This document shows, piece by piece, positions 12,089 to 20,701 of a stretch of 22,107 bases of DNA. Every line of letters begins with the position of its first letter. Within the stretch, counting starts at the first letter, position 1. The notes beneath the pieces are model-generated. The model did not search any database. It was not told where the DNA came from and saw only the letters and a program-made list of their open reading frames with translations. The stretch comes from Mesotaenium endlicherianum (taxonomy: Eukaryota; Streptophyta; Zygnematophyceae; Zygnematales; Mesotaeniaceae): positions 862,528 to 884,634 of the forward strand of contig WELA01008857.1 of the NCBI GenBank assembly GCA_009602735.1. Direction: 5' to 3'. A program made the position numbers and the translations under genes.

Positions 12089-13091
12089 CGCTACTTGCTA
12101 TGAATAATAAGGTTCCAAAAGAATCTCTTCTGAAGACGTATAACGCAGATATTGAGCTTGCAAAAAAAGGCAAAGGATCAATAGCACGAACTGTCCTCTA
12201 TTTTACTTCCTCTCTACGTGCTTACAGCCTAGTGCAAAGACCACCGGAGAAGGTCGGCGAATGTTAACGATAGTATGCGCAGGAAGGAACCCTCCCACTA
12301 ATATACTTATTGACCCAGTACACTCAACTGCTGCAGCCTTCAGAGAAACTACTTCAGGAATGCTGTTAACTACCTCAATCACACCGAAGAAAATTGGAAA
12401 ACCTCACAGGCCCCAGGAGCCGGTTAGGTAGGAAGGCAGCGCTTCCGTAATCATTGAAATGCACCCTGAGAATGGGCAAGGGGGAAAACGGCCGTTTCGA
12501 GGCCGTTAAGTAAGGCCGGTATGTCGTTTCATACTTTTTTAGAGGTCGGAAAACATACGAAGAAAATCTGCACTTAGTCTGGCAGCATCCCGTAGTCAAA
12601 AGTAGGAAAACCTACTTTCTCTCGAAAATGTATAACCAATCTTGAATTGAGTGGGTTTTCCCACCTTTCAACACGGTGGGTTTTCCAACCTTTCAACCAG
12701 GAGGGTTTGACCTCATTATGAAAGGCAACTCACGTGCATGCCAATTTGGAGCTTCCAATATGAAATTATATTTATATTGATAAAATTGGTACAGACATTA
12801 AAACACTAGATAAAAATATGAGATCCCAATATTAATATACTTTGTACCTCTATAGCCACCTAATAAAAATGTAAGAGCTAAGCTCTACCTCACAAGCATG
12901 ACGATAACCAAGTATGTCATACATCCTAGTGTCTTGGAGCTCATTATCCAGCTACAGAGGATGCAACCACCTCGTGAAAGTGCCTCTACCACCTCTCATT
13001 CACCTCATTCTCCCTGCAAAAACAAACACATAATGTAAATCGTCTATTGTATAAAAAAGACTTACAATTGAAAGCACCACTCAAAGAGGAA
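12089..13091. other. Intergenic region upstream of RABE; small palindromes
   Basis: This is the 5' flank of the canonical Rab gene, up to the first 136-bp repeat. It holds a cluster of short hairpins (12599-12714) and an inverted repeat ACGGCC/GGCCGT near 12488-12506. A purine-rich minus-strand stretch lies at about 12980-13013. No coding region is recognised. The promoter must be in the part next to 12089, but no clear TATA box stands out. Confidence 0.5.
12599..12714. repeat. Cluster of four short hairpins with a tandem 22-bp duplication
   Basis: AAAGTAGG/CCTACTTT flanks AAAA (12599-12618). GTGGG/CCCAC flanks TTTT (12651-12664). GGTGGG/CCAACC, with one mismatch, flanks TTTT (12675-12690). 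GAGG/CCTC flanks six bases (12701-12714). The segments 12651-12672 and 12676-12697 are a tandem duplication differing at one base. Function unknown. Confidence 0.6.
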
Positions 13092-13227
13092 TGTCGTGCG
13101 TTAAGCGATCGGGTGCGCACTGTCGGCATAAGCAACACACAATAGACAAGCAGGCTTTGTTGCAATGAAGTCTATAATACAAATGGCTTTATAGCCAAAA
13201 AGGGAGTCAAGCGTCAAATGTTTTAAT
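13092..13227. repeat. 136-bp direct repeat, copy A (LTR-like)
   Basis: Identical to 14232-14367 except at four positions (13106, 13112, 13137, 13160), with no gaps, about 97% identity. It starts TGTCGTGCG on the plus strand and, on the minus strand, carries CTATAAAG, a possible TATA box, about 40 bases in. Homology stops abruptly at both ends. Its partner abuts the polypurine tract of the retrotransposon, so it is probably a copy of a short LTR. Confidence 0.75.
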
Positions 13228-14231
13228 CAAGGGAAGTGTACTCTCCAGAGTGAGCACCTCAAAACTGTAATCTGGTAGGAAAACAATTAATAAAGTATGG
13301 CCCAAAAGATCACTGGAACCACATCATGATCTTCAGAGTAGTCCTATGGCAAGGGCTTAAGCTGTGACTTTGCTCACCACTTGTGAAGTTCTTCAAGTGA
13401 CTGGAAGCCTGGAGGGCTTGCTCCTCACAAGAGAGTAACTTAGTGGTCCTGAAAACACAAGAGATAAAAGTGTAAGTTTTACTGATAATCTCTGTTACTT
13501 ACACCTGGCATAATGGGACTTCTAAAAAGATGTCTCTTCTAGGGACATCTCTAGTATTTATACTCCTGGAAATCCGGCGGGGTATGCGGCGGATCCAGTG
13601 CATGTAGTCATTCTAGGAGGCTCTCCTATGTCCACTAATGTGTACAAGGCATGTACTAGCACTCCTATAGGCTAAGCATAACTCAAACCAATCAAAGCAA
13701 GGTGCGTAGGATATGCTACGTGTCCCTCATTAACCGAGCTTACTTTGGGTGATTCTACCTAGATAGCGCCTCAAAAGTGGAGCTGAAAGTTGAGGAAGCT
13801 TCCTCTAGGAGTAGGTGATGCAGTCACCAAGTCATAACCTCAATGATGCACATATACTATGGAAATGCACAGCTTATGTAGGCTAAGGGGCTCGCGGATT
13901 TGTGCGCACAAGCTAGGGGTTTTAGGGGGTCACGAATAGGCAAGAATGTGCACATTGAAACACAAATTGCCCTTTGGTGAGGATCCGCTAGGGGCCGGTA
14001 GGTGACGCGGACTAGATCGCTCATATCTCGCTCGATACTTGACCAAATGACGCGAACCCGGTGCCATTCGGAAGGTGACTCGACGCGCTACACTTTGGTG
14101 ACTTGGAAATTAAGAAAAGGTCAACGTATGGATGCGTAAAGTCTATGCAAAGTCGGCCTTCCTAGGTTGATGGTTCATACATGTGGAGCTCGGTTTCGTG
14201 CGGCAACCTCGATTCAATAAATCATGACAGC
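13228..14231 (-). other. Sequence between the two 136-bp repeats; LTR interior or non-autonomous element
   Basis: About 1 kb without any recognisable coding sequence, bracketed by the 136-bp direct repeats (total 1276 bp). On the minus strand there is a good TATA box, TATAAATA, at about 13556-13563. It is followed by an inverted repeat (AGATGTC/GACATCT, 13528-13550) and a candidate 54-base intron (GTAAGT...TTTTCAG, 13502-13449). Two readings are possible: the whole 13092-14367 segment is one long LTR with repeated ends, or it is a miniature LTR element (TRIM-like) or recombined second copy next to the large retrotransposon. I see no clear primer-binding site or polypurine tract inside it. Confidence 0.45.
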
Positions 14232-14367
14232 TGTCGTGCGTTAAGAGATCGAGTGCGCACTGTCGGCATAAGCAACGCACAATAGACAAGCAGGCTTTGC
14301 TGCAATGAAGTCTATAATACAAATGGCTTTATAGCCAAAAAGGGAGTCAAGCGTCAAATGTTTTAAT
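14232..14367 (-). repeat. 136-bp direct repeat, copy B; probable start of the retrotransposon 3' LTR
   Basis: Partner of 13092-13227. On the minus strand it follows immediately after a run of eight Gs (14369-14376) that ends the coding region of the large Ty3/gypsy element, exactly where the 3' LTR should begin. Its minus-strand end is ...CGACA, but its beginning (ATTAAAAC) is not the usual TG, so the exact LTR border is not certain. Confidence 0.6.
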
Positions 14368-14381
14368 TCCCCCCCCAGCTC
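14368..14381 (-). promoter_or_regulatory. Polypurine tract (plus-strand priming site)
   Basis: On the minus strand the sequence just after the PHD-finger stop codon is GAGAGCT followed by eight Gs and A, immediately before the 136-bp repeat. A purine run at this place primes second-strand synthesis in LTR retrotransposons. It supports the assignment of the repeat as the LTR start. Confidence 0.6.
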
Positions 14382-14566
14382 TCAGCCTCTAGCTGATGAG
14401 CTGTGTACGCTGCCTAGGGCTAGCTCAGTGCAATCTCCGCAGAACCAGTCGTCTGCGGGCACGCGGGCCAGCGGCGGGTCGAGGCAGCCGATGTGGAAGC
14501 CGAGGTTGCAGCTGTCGCAGAGCAGCATCTTGGCCTCCTGGCCAGTGCTGTGACAAATCTGGCACG
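14382..14566 (-). pseudogene. PHD finger at the C-terminus of the retrotransposon polyprotein
   Basis: The minus-strand frame downstream of the nested LTR reads a complete C4HC3 zinc finger: C-x2-C (CQIC), then CDSC after an 11-residue gap, H-x2-C (FHIGC), and C-x2-C (WFCGDC), with the family's conserved CLDPPL and the Trp before the last cysteine pair. It ends about 15 residues later at TGA (14384-14382). If one copy of the CCCAG target duplication is counted, its frame is continuous with the post-integrase module on the other side of the solo LTR, so it belonged to the same polyprotein. PHD fingers bind histone H3 tails. In this position, where chromoviruses carry a chromodomain, it would plausibly steer integration or act with the methyltransferase; that role is inference. 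Confidence 0.85.
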
Positions 14567-14711
14567 CCCAGTGTTACGTTTCTGCTTTTCGAGAGGATCT
14601 TTCCTCGGTATTCAAGGAATATTTAATTCAAGTGGAAGGAAAATCTGTATAATTGTGCAAATCGACGAATACTCGAAAGAGCGAAAATGTAAACTAACGT
14701 AGAATGTGTGC

Positions 14712-14760
14712 TTGTGAGAGTTGCACTCACAATGACTCTTGCAAGTATATATACTTGCAA
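14712..14760. repeat. Adjacent perfect palindromes inside the solo LTR
   Basis: TTGTGAG (14712-14718) pairs with CTCACAA (14726-14732) over a 7-base loop. Directly after, 14739-14760 is a perfect 22-bp palindrome centred on TATATA. The AT-rich centre could be the LTR's TATA element, but being symmetric it does not show the direction of transcription. Confidence 0.65.
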
Positions 14761-15020
14761 ATCTTGAGGCACTGGAGTGCTTCGAGTCACCACCTAGGGC
14801 ACAGGTTCATGTTCAACGAAAACGGACGAAAGATTACAAAACCGTTCGGCCGAATGCTCCAAACGAGCCGTTTGGACGTTTGGAGACTTTTCGACGGTTT
14901 TCCGAAATAACCGTTTCACGCCAAACGGGCGTATTCGCGTTCACGCGACTTTTGAGAAGTCGCGATGGTTCGCGGAGTCGCGTACACGTACTTTCGCCAT
15001 GAACCGATAGTTACGAATAA

Positions 15021-15088
15021 CTACTTCGCCAATTGGTTAGGTGTGACCGTTTCAAACGACGAGTCGCGGGTTCGAATCCGCTCGGATG
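15021..15088 (+). other. tRNA-like sequence with A- and B-box within the solo LTR
   Basis: GGTTCGAATCC (15069-15079) is a perfect tRNA B box, in a T-arm with a good stem (GCGGG/CCGCT). About 33 bases upstream, GCCAATTGGTTAGGT (15028-15042) looks like a D-arm and A box. The anticodon arm and the 5' acceptor strand do not fold, so it is not an intact tRNA gene. It could be a tRNA relic, a SINE head or a pol III promoter acquired by the LTR. Confidence 0.5.
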
Positions 15089-15493
15089 CAAAGTCGCTTT
15101 GCATATTAATTGTTGTTTGAATTATACGACGTTTTCCTCGTATTAACGACTGGTCGTAAATGCGAAGTTTGTGACTGTGCATTATCCGAAATAATGACAA
15201 TCAAATCAACTTAATTACCCGTGATATATTAAGTTATCATCTCATAAATAATCAAAGTAACTTTATGAATAATGATGTCGTACTTTTGCGAAGTAGTCGA
15301 GTTACGTTACGACGCTTTTTGCAATAGTATCTTGGTCGTTTCGCCAATCGACCAGGAATTAATCGACACACACGTGTGACGAATAATTGAATGTGATGCA
15401 ATCATTTATCAAATAATATGATAAATAGTATAACGTACTTTAGGTAATTGGGAAAACGTCCCAAATACGCCTAAAATAGCTCGGATCGTTACA

Positions 15494-16841
15494 CCCAGTC
15501 CTTGGGCAGCCGCGTGTCGCGGGGACAAACCTGTAAGTCAAGGTTAGGAAGGTGGCACGGCCCACAGTTCTTCGTGTGGTCCTTGTGAAGACGGCCATCT
15601 GCGCCTTCCAGCTCCAGGACTCCTGACGCCAAGGCACGCTTGACGCGCAGGATGACCGGCGAGCTGCTGGTGTCGAGGGTGTTCTTCGTCTGGCGTCGCA
15701 GGTATACGAAGTCACCTGCGGAAAACTGCAACACCCGCGGATGATAGGCTCCTCCACGAGTCATGGCGTACTTCAGTGTGTCGCGATGCTGTGCGATGCT
15801 GAGGTTATCCATGGCCATGGGCATCAGGCGCCGGAAGAGCTGAGCACGCTGCCCGATAAGAGCACTCCATGTCTCGGGACTGTCCAAGTCCAAGACGTTC
15901 TCGGCCACAGTCCTAGCTGCTGCTGGTAAGATGGGCTGTCAGCCGTAGAGCAGGAAGTAGGGAGAGTGAGAGGCCAGGGAGGCCTGCTTACTGAACCTGT
16001 ACCCCATCGCCAGCCAAGGGAGGGCGTCATCCCAGTGGGTACGGTCGTGGGCAAGGCAGTACTTCCGCAACCCTAGCTTGACGGTCTGCACCATGCGCTC
16101 GGCAAGGCCGTCAGCCTGAGGATGATCGCGAGAGGTGGTGCGGTGGTCGATCATAGAGCGCTCCAGCAGCTTTTGAAAGCTGCCCTGGAACTCCTTGCCC
16201 TGGTCGGTCAGCACCTCGGCGCAGCCGCCAAAACGGCTAAGGACCTGACTGAGGAAGGCCTGAGCGATCCCCTCACTGGCCTTGCTGGGCAAGGGCACGA
16301 GCTCGATCCACTTGGACATGTGCTCAATCATCACCAAGACGTGGAGGTTGCCCTGACGAGACTTGGGCAGCTCTCCAGCCAAGTCAAACGACCACCTGTA
16401 GAACAGCCCCTGAAAAGGAAGGGGGCTGAGGGCAACGGTGCGCGTTGTGAAGCTCGAGCGCACACGGTCGCAGAGAGTGCAGCTGTTGACGACAGCGGCG
16501 ACGACCTTAGTCATGCCGTGCCACCAGTACTCGGCCTGAAGAAGACTGAGGGTGCGCTTGACACCGAAGTGCCCGAGGGACTCGTGCACTCGGCGCACCA
16601 GCTGACTGCGTATGGCAGGCTCGGGGACCACCAGGATGGAGCCGTCCGCCATCACGCGCCACACGCGCCCCTCTATGAAAATGAAGTCGCGGCTGAAACT
16701 TAGGATGCGGTCGCGCTCGCGTGCGCAGACATCGGGTGCCAACTCCTTGGCCGTGACGTACTGCAGCACTGGGGCGTCGTCCCACACGTCCTCGGGACCG
16801 CGCTGCCAATCGTCCTGATCCTCTGCCGCTGCCAGGGCCAA
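15494..16841 (-). pseudogene. Integrase and post-integrase module of the Ty3/gypsy element
   Basis: This is continuous in frame with the reverse transcriptase segment. It contains an HHCC zinc-binding domain (HESLGHFG..., later SCTLC) and the integrase catalytic core with its three acidic residues: Asp in RWSFDLAGELP, Asp in LTDQGKEF, and Glu in DGLAERMVQTVK about 35 residues later. The core is followed by LPWLAMGYRFS and SPYFLLYG. A TGA at 15941-15939 then interrupts the frame. The same frame resumes with a basic, GPY/F-like module (FSAGDFVYLRRQ). The segment runs into the solo LTR at 15493. Integrase inserts the cDNA into host DNA. The upstream boundary is the TGA at 16844-16842, not a true start codon. 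Confidence 0.93.
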
Positions 16842-18899
16842 TCACCGAGTGGTTACGGTGACCATGTTCAGGCTAGTGAGCCCGGCGGGCCGCACATCGC
16901 CGTCCACGGTGAAGGCCAGGAAGGCTGCCGCGTGCCAGGCCACCGGCTCATCCTCATCGTGGCGGGCCACAGTGAGATCCCTCGAGGAGGGCAGCGGGTT
17001 ACGGCTGAGGCCGTCAGCGTCCAGGTTGGTCGAGCCTGGACGGTGGTGCACGTCGAAGGTGTACTCCTGCAAGATAAGCGCCCACCGTGCGTACTTGCCG
17101 GTCAAGCGCTCCGACGTCATGAGCCACTTAAGTGGCTGATGGTCGGTGACCAGGCGAAAGTGCGTGCCGTAGAGATAGTGCCTGAAGTGCACGATCGCCC
17201 AGACCGCTGCCAGGCACTCCCCCTCGTAGGAGCCGTAGTTGCCTTCCGCGCGGTTGTTGCTGCGGCTGGCGTAGGCCACCACATGCTCGAAGCCGTCATG
17301 CTCCTGCACCAGCACAGCGCCCAGCCCTGCCTGCGACCAGTCGGTGTGGAGGATGAAGGGCTTCGCGTAGTCAGGACGCCGAAGCACAGGAGCGCTCACC
17401 AGCAGCTCCTTGAGCTTATCGAATGCCGCCTGCTGCTCTGGTCCCCACACGTAGGCAACGCCCTTGCGGAGCAAGTCGTTGAGCGGCTTGGCTAGCTCGC
17501 TGAACCCTGGCACGAAGCGGCGGTAGTAGTTGGCGATGCCGAGGAAGGCCCGCAGCTGCGAGAGATCTGTAGGAGGTGGGATGCCTGTGATGGCCGAGAT
17601 CTTCGCCAGCTGGGGTGCCAAGCCGCTGGAGGAGAGCAGGTGGCCAAGGTACTCCACCTCGCGGGTCCCAAAAGTGCACTTGCCTGGATGGCACTTGAGC
17701 CCAGCGGCCTCCAAGCGGTCCAGGACAGCAGTGATGTGCGCCACGTGCTCCTCAAACGTCTGACTGAAGACGAGCACGTCATCGATGTAGCATCGGGCAA
17801 AGGACAGCCCGGCCAGCTCCTTATCCATCACCCTCTGAAAGGTAGCTGGCGCGTTCTTCAACCCAAACGGCATCACCACCCACTCGTAGAGCCGCTGTGC
17901 TCCCCAGAACGCCGTCTTATGCTGGTCTTCCTTGGCGATGGGAATCTGGTTGAAGCCCTGACGCAGATCCAGCACTGTGAACCAAGTGCACGTGCCAATG
18001 TCGTCAAAGATCTCGTCAGGCGTCGGCATAGGATATCCGTCCTGCTCGGTGACCTCGTTCAGCCTACGATAGTCACCGCACATCCTCTTCTCGGACCAGT
18101 TGCCCGAGGCATCCTTCTTGGCTCGCATGACCGTGGGTGCGGCATAGCGAGAGGAGGACTCCCGAATGAGCCGGCTGTCCTCCAGCTTGCCTGTCTGCGC
18201 GCTGATCAAGCCATCCTCGAAGTGGCTGTAGCGATAACGCTTCAGGAAAATGGGTTCCTGCGATGTGAGAGTAATCCGCATGGGGTCCCCCCTGTAGCGT
18301 CCGAGATCGTGCATGCCGCTGGCAAAGCTGGTGCTGCGCCTCCCGTCCAGCAGTGCCGTCAACTTTGCAGCCTGTGCCTTGGTGAGTGTCCCCCCCAGCT
18401 TCCATGTCGGTGGAGCTGGTGAAGTTGCCTGGCCTGCTAGAGTCTCCTGTCTTGCCGCTGGGGTAGACTGTGGTGCTGCAGGTGTCACCTGCCCTGCAGC
18501 GGTTGGCGCTCGGCCTGCCGCGGGTACCTGCACCGTGGCAGCTGCGACAGCTGCGACCAGCTGCCTGGCACCGTCTGCCTGCGAGCGAGGAAAAAGAAAA
18601 GGTGACCGGGACTCCTTGGGTCGCTGTGAGGACTCCTCTCTCCGTCGTCCCCCCCCCAGCGAACCAGAGGCCTCCCCGCGCGGCGGTGGGGAGGGGGGGC
18701 GGGTGCGCGCTGGTGGTGCAGGCCCTGTGCGCTGAGGATGCCACGTCGTGCCTGGCGGGGTCTGATTGTCATCGTCGGTGGAGTCATTGTCCATATCACC
18801 GGCAGGCCGAGGCAGCTCGGGATGCCGGGCTGCGGCGTAGAGAGGCGCCAAGGCCTGCGTCTGCAGCAGAATCCACGTGAGGACGTTGGCGTCGATCGC
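16842..18899 (-). pseudogene. Reverse transcriptase and RNase H of the Ty3/gypsy element
   Basis: It has an Ala/Pro-rich linker of about 170 residues, then the RT fingers and palm: FTVLDLRQGFNQIPI, MPFGLKNAPATFQRVM and the catalytic YIDDVLVF (YIDD codons at 17789-17778). These are followed by YLGHLLSSSGL and the connection FLGIANYYRRFVPGFS. RNase H follows, with its acidic residues in LHTDWSQAGLGAVL, YEGECLAAVWAI, LVTDHQPLKWL and DADGLSR. The enzyme copies element RNA into cDNA and degrades the template. The frame is the same as that of the methyltransferase upstream and the integrase downstream. It is bounded by stops TAG 18902-18900 and TGA 16844-16842, so it was originally internal to one polyprotein. 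No other break is seen. Confidence 0.95.
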
Positions 18900-20072
18900 C
18901 TACCCCAAGAGGCGAATGCGGTTCACCTCAGTGAGACCGTCTACCTGCGTGAAGCCCATGGCACGTTCCATCTTCGCAGGGCGCGGCCTGTCAAACATGC
19001 CAGTCTCCAAGTTGATGACCATCCCGCGCTGATCCCCGACGAAGGCGTCGCTGTTGTAGCGGCTGACAAAAGTCTGCAGCGCACGAGTGACGTCATGCAG
19101 GACCTCACACTGCGCCATAGAGGGATGTGGGAGTGCAGTCACGCGCTGGGCCAGGCGAGGGGCATTGAGGATGGAGTCGACGGTGCGTGAGTGACGTGGA
19201 TGTGAGGCGGCCAACGCCTCGAGAGTACCTGGCATCGCCAGGTTTGTGAAGTAGGCGCGGACGCGGTGCGCGAAGGAACCAATCTGGGCAGCGTCAATGA
19301 CGGCCTCGCGGCCGACGTAGCTGCTGCAAAGAGCGAAGTCGGCGCTAACATTGGGTCGGCGATCGTGGCGCGCGGCCACGTTCTCCAGGATCCACGCGAG
19401 TGTGTGTGGCGGCTGGCGATCTTCAACAATGTTGAGGACGCGGAGCAAGTGCCAGAAGAGGGCCGTGCGGGGATCGCTGAGCGCCCTGCCACGTCCGGCT
19501 CTGGAGAAGTCCTGGCACTCCCAATCGGCAATGACGAGGTCAATGGGCCCAAGTCGGGTGACATGCTCGACGGTGATGTCGCGGATGTCCATGGGCCAGT
19601 CTGTCCCGGTGGAATGCGTGCGCGGGAAGGAGGTCAGGAACCGCTCGTGGCCCAACGCCATTTGGCGACGGGCCACCTGCTGGGCCTCAGGATCGGGATC
19701 GACGTAGACGTAGCGGCGCACCGGGATGTCGGCCTGTAAGGTCGCGAGTAACCCGGTGGCGATGCCGGCGAAGAGCTCGACGAGGACGATGCCGTCTGGC
19801 TGTTTGTCTAGAGCGTCGGCGCAGATAGGAGTCGGAAGTGGGCGACATCCCATGGCGGGGGTGCCGGGCTGAGCGGGCGGCGGGAAGGTACGCTCGGCGT
19901 TGTGCTGATGTGGCGCCATGCGGTGGGCGGCCACAGCACGGTCTGCGTAGTCACGCGTAAGGCTGGGGATGCGGTCAGTGAGCGGCTGCGGACGCTCCTC
20001 CCGGGCGTGGTCCTGGTAGGTGCGCCACTGCAGGCGCGCATCCTGCAGGGCTGTGGGAGAGACGGCGCGGGC
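18900..20072 (-). pseudogene. DNMT3-like C5 cytosine-DNA methyltransferase domain within the retrotransposon
   Basis: The motifs occur in the DNMT order. Motif I is VELFAGIATGLL (S-adenosylmethionine binding) followed by an acidic YVYVDPDPEA. Motif IV is DLVIADWECQDFSRAG, with the catalytic Cys codon at 19517-19515. Motif VI is ILENVAAR (ENV at 19385-19377). Motif VIII is IDAAQIGSFAHRVRAYF. Motif IX/X is MERAMGF...IRLLG. The FxGIATGLL and IDA...AHRxR blocks resemble DNMT3 rather than DNMT1 or bacterial Dcm. The usual PC dipeptide of motif IV is EC here; Cys is kept. A TAG (18902-18900) falls inside motif X, and the frame continues beyond it with AIDANVLTWILL, as expected for the end of the domain. 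The segment is open upstream to the TAG at 20075. The enzyme would transfer methyl groups to cytosine in DNA. Integral position between protease and RT shows capture by the element. Confidence 0.92.
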
Positions 20073-20701
20073 CTAACGTCGGGCTGAGGCCACGCACAGC
20101 TGCCGCCACCTGTCGCGCTGGGCGCGGTCAGTCTGGTGCGAGGCCGCGTGGGCCAGCTGGTCGAGAACGGGACTCGAAGTCAAGTAGGGGTGCGGGTCGA
20201 ACTACGCCCGCTGGCGTGCGCGCATATCTGCAGAGGGGACTGTGCAGACGGAGCGCTCGGAGCTGTCGACCGACTGTGGGGATCGAACCAGCCGGCGAGG
20301 GGCCAGCTGGACTCGCGGCCGGGGCTGCCCTCGTGGGACGGCCGCGTCCTGGGCCTGCCGGAGACTAGACATGAGCCGTGTGCGCGCGGCGGCCGTGAAT
20401 GGGTGACGACTGGGCGGCCTGCTGTTGGTGCGGGCCACCTTAGGAGGGGGTGACCCGGAGGGACCGTCGCCAGCGATGTGGCTGCGAGGGACGCTGGTGC
20501 GCGGAGCTGTAGGGGCCAGCATCACGAAATGCGCCTCGGAAGAAGACTGAGCGTCGTCGCCAACTGAGAGGGGCCGGAGGGGCGGAGTGCGGCGTCGGTC
20601 TCGAGTGTTGTCGTATGGCGGCGTGCGGACCCTGTCGTCGTAGGGCGGCGTGACGGAGCGGGCGCGCGTCTCGCGGAGGGGAGTCACCTCTCGCGTCTCG
20701 C
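20073..20701 (-). pseudogene. Linker region of the polyprotein between the protease part and methyltransferase
   Basis: Same frame as the methyltransferase, starting after the T4 run where the protease frame ends. It begins Arg/Pro/Ser-rich with a repeated motif (TPLRET, VTPPYDD, TPPYDN), which continues the TPVRET motif seen in the upstream frame. It later becomes Gln/Arg-rich and probably helical (DRAQRDRWRQLC). Two TAG codons break it (20204-20202 and 20075-20073). No domain is recognised; it is likely a disordered or coiled spacer. Confidence 0.7.

Larger units (their letters stand above)
14567..15498. mobile_element. Nested solo LTR with 5-bp target-site duplications
   Basis: The LTR is 14572-15493 (922 bp). 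It begins TGTTACG and ends CGTTACA, so it has the TG...CA ends and near-inverted termini of an LTR. It is flanked by exact CCCAG repeats (14567-14571 and 15494-15498). It contains no coding capacity, and no internal element region accompanies it, so it is a solo LTR left by LTR-LTR recombination. It interrupts the retrotransposon frame between the post-integrase module and the PHD finger. It is unrelated to the 136-bp repeats, so a different LTR family inserted here. Its orientation is not established. Confidence 0.88.

Noticed and set aside
15021..15088. Functional tRNA gene
   Set aside because: The anticodon stem and the 5' acceptor strand do not pair; only the D-arm and T-arm are convincing.
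14572..15493. Reading 14572-15493 as the 3' LTR of the methyltransferase element itself
   Set aside because: The coding frame continues beyond it into a PHD finger and then a polypurine tract, and it has its own 5-bp target duplications on both sides.
16122..16703. Plus-strand open frames opposite integrase, RT and the methyltransferase (for example 16122-16703 and 17640-18422)
   Set aside because: Shadows of the GC-rich retrotransposon coding strand; no domain visible, while the minus strand has clear catalytic motifs.
16845..18851. Separate start codon for the reverse transcriptase near 18851 and for the integrase at 16841
   Set aside because: Both segments are in the same frame as the methyltransferase and lie directly after in-frame stops, so they are parts of one broken polyprotein. 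The codon at 16841 is TTG, not ATG.
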